Assembly (NCBI GenBank): GCA_041628225.1
Contig: JBFKPQ010000003.1
Coordinates: forward strand, 1 to 44,480
DNA: 44,480 bases
Source: JBFKPQ01 sp041628225
GTDB taxonomy: Bacteria > Actinomycetota > Acidimicrobiia > Spongiisociales > JAENVV01
Direction: 5' to 3'
Shown: piece after piece, positions 42,644 through 44,480 of the stretch
How the letters are laid out: every line of letters starts with the position of its first letter
Numbering within the stretch: position 1 is the stretch's first letter
Translations under genes and position numbers: made by a program
Notes under the pieces: model-generated
The model's database searches: none
Seen by the model: the letters and a program-made list of their open reading frames with translations, nothing else
Told to the model about the DNA's origin: nothing

Positions 42644-43072
42644 TCACACCCGTTCCTGCCACAACTCCGATGAGATGGTCGTCTTCTCGCATGCGGCTCT
42701 GAACGTGCTGTGCGCCTCGACGTCCGCGACGAACCGATCCCAGTCTTCTCCCGAGAAGAACCAGGTACTCCACGATTCGCCCGATTCCGGGTCGAAGGTG
42801 AGCTCGCACTGCAGCTGCTCGTAGTAAGCGTGTCCGCCGTTCGGATCGAGTCGCTCGAACTGGCGTGTGAGCCCGACCGTGAAGAGCGGAACGCCGCTGA
42901 AACTGTATGTGCCGGCCTGGAACAACACCCCGTCGGAAGCCGTGTCGGTGACGGGCCGTCTCGCGAAGTCACAGAACACACGCCAGGCGGTTGCCATCGA
43001 CAAAGCCGGCGTCCCCACACCATGGGGTGCCAGGATCGCGTGCAGCTCCGCTTCGGCTTCTGCGATACGCAC
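42644..43072 (-). CDS. Hypothetical protein, 142 residues
   Basis: A soluble protein I do not recognise. It starts RIAEAEAELHAILAPHG and contains SFSGVPLFTVGLTRQFERLD and a Trp/acid-rich segment SGESWSTWFFSGEDWDRFVADVEAH. No signal peptide or membrane segment is seen. The GTG at 43072 is six bases downstream of a TAGCGT -10 hexamer, which supports a leaderless mRNA and this start. It ends before a terminator hairpin at 42615-42635. It is a single-gene unit between the tRNA-Ile gene and the two small genes. Confidence 0.75.
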   Translation of the reverse strand: MRIAEAEAELHAILAPHGVGTPALSMATAWRVFCDFARRPVTDTASDGVLFQAGTYSFSGVPLFTVGLTRQFERLDPNGGHAYYEQLQCELTFDPESGESWSTWFFSGEDWDRFVADVEAHSTFRAACEKTTISSELWQERV

Positions 43073-43078
43073 GGTTGA

Positions 43079-43084
43079 ACGCTA
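43079..43084 (-). promoter_or_regulatory. -10 element (TAGCGT), leaderless promoter
   Basis: On the minus strand TAGCGT is followed by six bases and the GTG at 43072. Confidence 0.42.
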
Positions 43085-43188
43085 CCGAGCGCGTGAGGAT
43101 TCGTCCGACAGAGTTGGAGTGCCACCAGACGGGTTCCAGAGCTGGATCGGTCGCAAGGGAACCCTGGGGTGGCGCGCGGTGCAGTGGG

Positions 43189-43263
43189 TGGGCCTACCTG
43201 GATTTGAACCAGGGACCTCTTCCTTATCAGGGAAGCGCTCTAACCAAGCTGAGCTATAGGCCC
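43189..43263 (-). tRNA. ileT: tRNA-Ile (anticodon GAT)
   Basis: 75 bases that fold as a standard tRNA: acceptor GGGCCTA with TAGGCCC plus discriminator A, D-stem GCTC/GAGC, anticodon stem CTTCC/GGAAG around loop CTGATAA (anticodon GAT), T-stem CCTGG/CCAGG with TTCAAAT loop. CCA is not encoded. A TACAAT -10 (43276-43281, minus) with TTGGTG 18 bases further up precedes it. In mycobacteria the corresponding ileT follows gyrA in the same direction; here it points towards gyrA. Confidence 0.98.
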
Positions 43264-43275
43264 GTGCGGAGCGGG

Positions 43276-43305
43276 ATTGTATCAGGCGCCCCGGAACGAC
43301 ACCAA
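43276..43305 (-). promoter_or_regulatory. tRNA-Ile promoter
   Basis: TTGGTG, an 18-base spacer and TACAAT on the minus strand, 12 bases before the tRNA 5' end. The tRNA-Ala gene has the same TACAAT. Confidence 0.55.
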
Positions 43306-43355
43306 GGCGAAACAACTGCGCCGACCGGACGTGCCCAACCAACCGGTGTGGCAAG

Positions 43356-43952
43356 GTGATGGGCATGGACGCACACGATTGGGACGAGCGGTACCGAACC
43401 AAACCGCTGGTCTGGAGCGCCGAACCCAACCAGTTCCTCCGTGAACGAATCGCCGGCCTACCAGTCGGTCGTGCGCTCGATCTCGCCACCGGCGAAGGCC
43501 GGAACGCTCTGTGGCTCGCCTCACAGGGATGGGACGTCACCGCCGTGGACTTCTCGCCCGTCGGGCTCGACAAAGCCAGGGCGTTGGCCGCCCACCAGAA
43601 CCTCGATGTCGACTGGGTACTCGCCGATCTCACCACCTGGAAACCGCCGGACCGGTACGACCTCGTCCTCGTGTTCTACCTCCACGTGCCCGGCGAACAC
43701 CTCGCGAGGATCCACACCACGGCCGCCGCCGCCGTGGCACCCGGAGGACGCCTCATCATCGTCGGACACGACCTCGACAACCTCACCCACGGATCCGGCG
43801 GACCCCAATCACCCGACGTGCTCCACACCGTAGACTCGCTCACCGCCGCGGCCGCCGACCTCGACGTCATCGAAGCGCGCCAGGTCGAACGCCCCACCGA
43901 AGCCGGCACCGCCCTCGACACCATCCTCGTTGCCGACCGTTCCGAAACCTGA
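43356..43952 (+). CDS. Class I SAM-dependent methyltransferase
   Basis: A 198-residue methyltransferase. It begins with DAHDWDERYRTKPLVWSAEPNQFL, as in TehB/thiopurine-type and related small methyltransferases, then motif I ALDLATGEGRNALWLA, VDFSPVGLDKA, and motif IV-like YDLVLVFYLHVP. The Trp-rich start is typical of actinobacterial members annotated as tellurite-resistance-like methyltransferases. Start choice is between GTG 43356, ATG 43359 and ATG 43365; the last two add few residues before MDAHDW. The substrate is unknown. It stands alone between the two tRNA genes. Confidence 0.88.
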   Translation: MMGMDAHDWDERYRTKPLVWSAEPNQFLRERIAGLPVGRALDLATGEGRNALWLASQGWDVTAVDFSPVGLDKARALAAHQNLDVDWVLADLTTWKPPDRYDLVLVFYLHVPGEHLARIHTTAAAAVAPGGRLIIVGHDLDNLTHGSGGPQSPDVLHTVDSLTAAAADLDVIEARQVERPTEAGTALDTILVADRSET

Positions 43953-43954
43953 CG

Positions 43955-43960
43955 TACAAT
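43955..43960 (+). promoter_or_regulatory. tRNA-Ala promoter -10
   Basis: TACAAT 12 bases before the tRNA 5' end, the same hexamer and distance as for tRNA-Ile. The -35 is unclear. Confidence 0.5.
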
Positions 43961-43972
43961 GGCGCCCCATAT

Positions 43973-44045
43973 GGGGCTGTAGCTCAGTTGGCAGAGCACC
44001 TGGTTTGCAACCAGGGGGTCAGGGGTTCAAATCCCCTCAGCTCCA
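43973..44045 (+). tRNA. alaT: tRNA-Ala (anticodon TGC)
   Basis: 73 bases folding as a tRNA: acceptor GGGGCTG with CAGCTCC plus discriminator A, including the G3-U70 wobble pair that is the alanine identity element; D-stem GCTC/GAGC; anticodon stem CCTGG/CCAGG around TTTGCAA (anticodon TGC); T-stem AGGGG/CCCCT with TTCAAAT. CCA is not encoded. The last bases of the gene (from 44035) are also the first bases of a tandem repeat unit that recurs at 44232. Confidence 0.98.
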
Positions 44046-44431
44046 CTGAGAACCGAAACGAACCCCGGCCGACGGCCGGGGTTTCGTCTCGGCTTCCCGG
44101 CAAAGCCGGGAAGGAACCATCCCTGAGGACGCCCGATGGGGCGTCCGGGGTTCGCGGTCACATGGGGCGGGCCCTTCGGTCCCGCCGTGCAGTTCGCTTC
44201 GCGAACTGCGGACGGACTGCGAAGCAGTCCGCCTCAGCTCCACGGAGAACCGAATCGAACCCCAGCCGACGGCCGGGGTTTCGTCTCGGCTTCCCGGCAA
44301 AAGCCGGGAAGGAACTATCCCTGAGGACGGCCCTTCGGGACCGTCCGGGGTTCGCGGTCACATGGGGCGGGCCCTTCGGTCCCGCCGTGCAGTTCGCTTC
44401 GCGAACTGCGGACGGACTGCGAAGCAGTCCG
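44035..44431. repeat. Two tandem copies of a ~200-bp hairpin array fused to the tRNA-Ala end
   Basis: Unit 1 is 44035-44231 (197 bp) and unit 2 is 44232-44431 (200 bp), highly alike. Each has six stems. In unit 1 they are CCCCGGCC/GGCCGGGG (44063-44081), CTTCCCGGC/GCCGGGAAG (44093-44113), GGACGCCC/GGGCGTCC (44127-44146), GGCGGG/CCCGCC (44166-44186), GCAGTTCGC/GCGAACTGC (44189-44209) and GGACTGC/GCAGTCC (44214-44230). In unit 2 the third stem is GGACGG/CCGTCC with CCC/GGG inside: different bases, pairing kept. Loops are mostly TTC, GAA or AAA. No gene is supported here; the last 49 bases of the window show nothing recognisable. Confidence 0.85.
44063..44085 (+). terminator. tRNA-Ala terminator
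   Basis: CCCCGGCC (44063-44070) pairs with GGCCGGGG (44074-44081) across GAC, followed by TTTCGTCTC. It lies 17 bp after the tRNA and is the first stem of the tandem repeat. Confidence 0.7.
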
Positions 44432-44480
44432 CCTCGGTGCCGACGAAGCCGTGGTTTCTCGTGTCCGATAGTCGCCCCGC

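Noticed and set aside
44035..44431. CRISPR array
   Set aside because: Repeats are ~200 bp, directly adjacent, with no spacers and no cas genes.
43973..44480. Prophage or integrative element inserted at tRNA-Ala
   Set aside because: There is a duplicated tRNA end but no integrase or any gene within the repeat; the window ends before more could be seen.

Overview
This is the chromosomal replication-origin region of a high-GC actinobacterium. Gene order follows the Mycobacterium tuberculosis origin closely on both sides. Right of the origin it reads dnaA-dnaN-recF-DUF721-gyrB-gyrA-DUF3566-tRNA-Ile-tRNA-Ala. Left of it reads rpmH-rnpA-yidD-yidC-jag-rsmG-parA-parB, then a cwlM-like gene, trxA, trxB, an anti-sigma factor and a SigM-like ECF sigma factor, with the CCA-adding enzyme gene further out. 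Many differences in detail suggest a deep, non-mycobacterial lineage, possibly Acidimicrobiia; this placement is inference.

Layout. Bases 1-7.6 kb: a DUF1800/DUF1501 pair, an alpha/beta-hydrolase/adenylate-cyclase fusion, a small secreted protein, a DUF885 metallopeptidase-like protein, a small membrane protein and an S10 serine carboxypeptidase. 7.6-15.5 kb: an arginine biosynthesis cluster (argC-argJ-argB and argR-argG-argH, all minus strand). argD and argF are missing, and in their usual place sit a second hydrolase-cyclase fusion and a small hypothetical gene. 15.6-21.3 kb: GNAT, M1 aminopeptidase lipoprotein, CCA-adding enzyme, PilT-type ATPase and histone-deacetylase-like hydrolase. 21.3-27.3 kb (plus strand): GNAT, a pseudokinase/discoidin-like membrane protein resembling the C-terminal part of mycobacterial MviN but without the MurJ flippase, the sigma/anti-sigma pair, a holin-like protein, thioredoxin reductase, thioredoxin and a CwlM-like pseudo-amidase. 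27.3-32.0 kb (minus strand): parB, parA, rsmG, two parS sites, jag, yidC, yidD, rnpA, rpmH. 32.0-34.0 kb: dnaA flanked on both sides by DnaA boxes; the right side ends in a DnaA-trio-like unwinding element. 34.0-41.7 kb: dnaN to the DUF3566 gene. 41.7-44.5 kb: two small unknown genes, a hypothetical gene, tRNA-Ile, a methyltransferase gene and tRNA-Ala, followed by a hairpin-packed ~200-bp tandem repeat.

Functional themes: replication start and chromosome segregation (dnaA, dnaN, recF, gyrBA, parABS); membrane insertion and RNA processing (yidC, rnpA, jag); arginine synthesis under ArgR; and a likely cell-wall/redox control block (pseudokinase, SigM-like factor, thioredoxin pair, pseudo-amidase). 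A -10 hexamer of the form TANNNT lies 6-9 nt before at least twelve start codons, which indicates widespread leaderless transcription.

The most unusual items are the tandem hairpin array fused to the tRNA-Ala 3' end (one stem differs in sequence between copies but keeps pairing), the catalytically dead hydrolase-cyclase fusion inside the arg cluster, the stand-alone MviN-type pseudokinase, and the CwlM-like protein with every expected zinc ligand position replaced.
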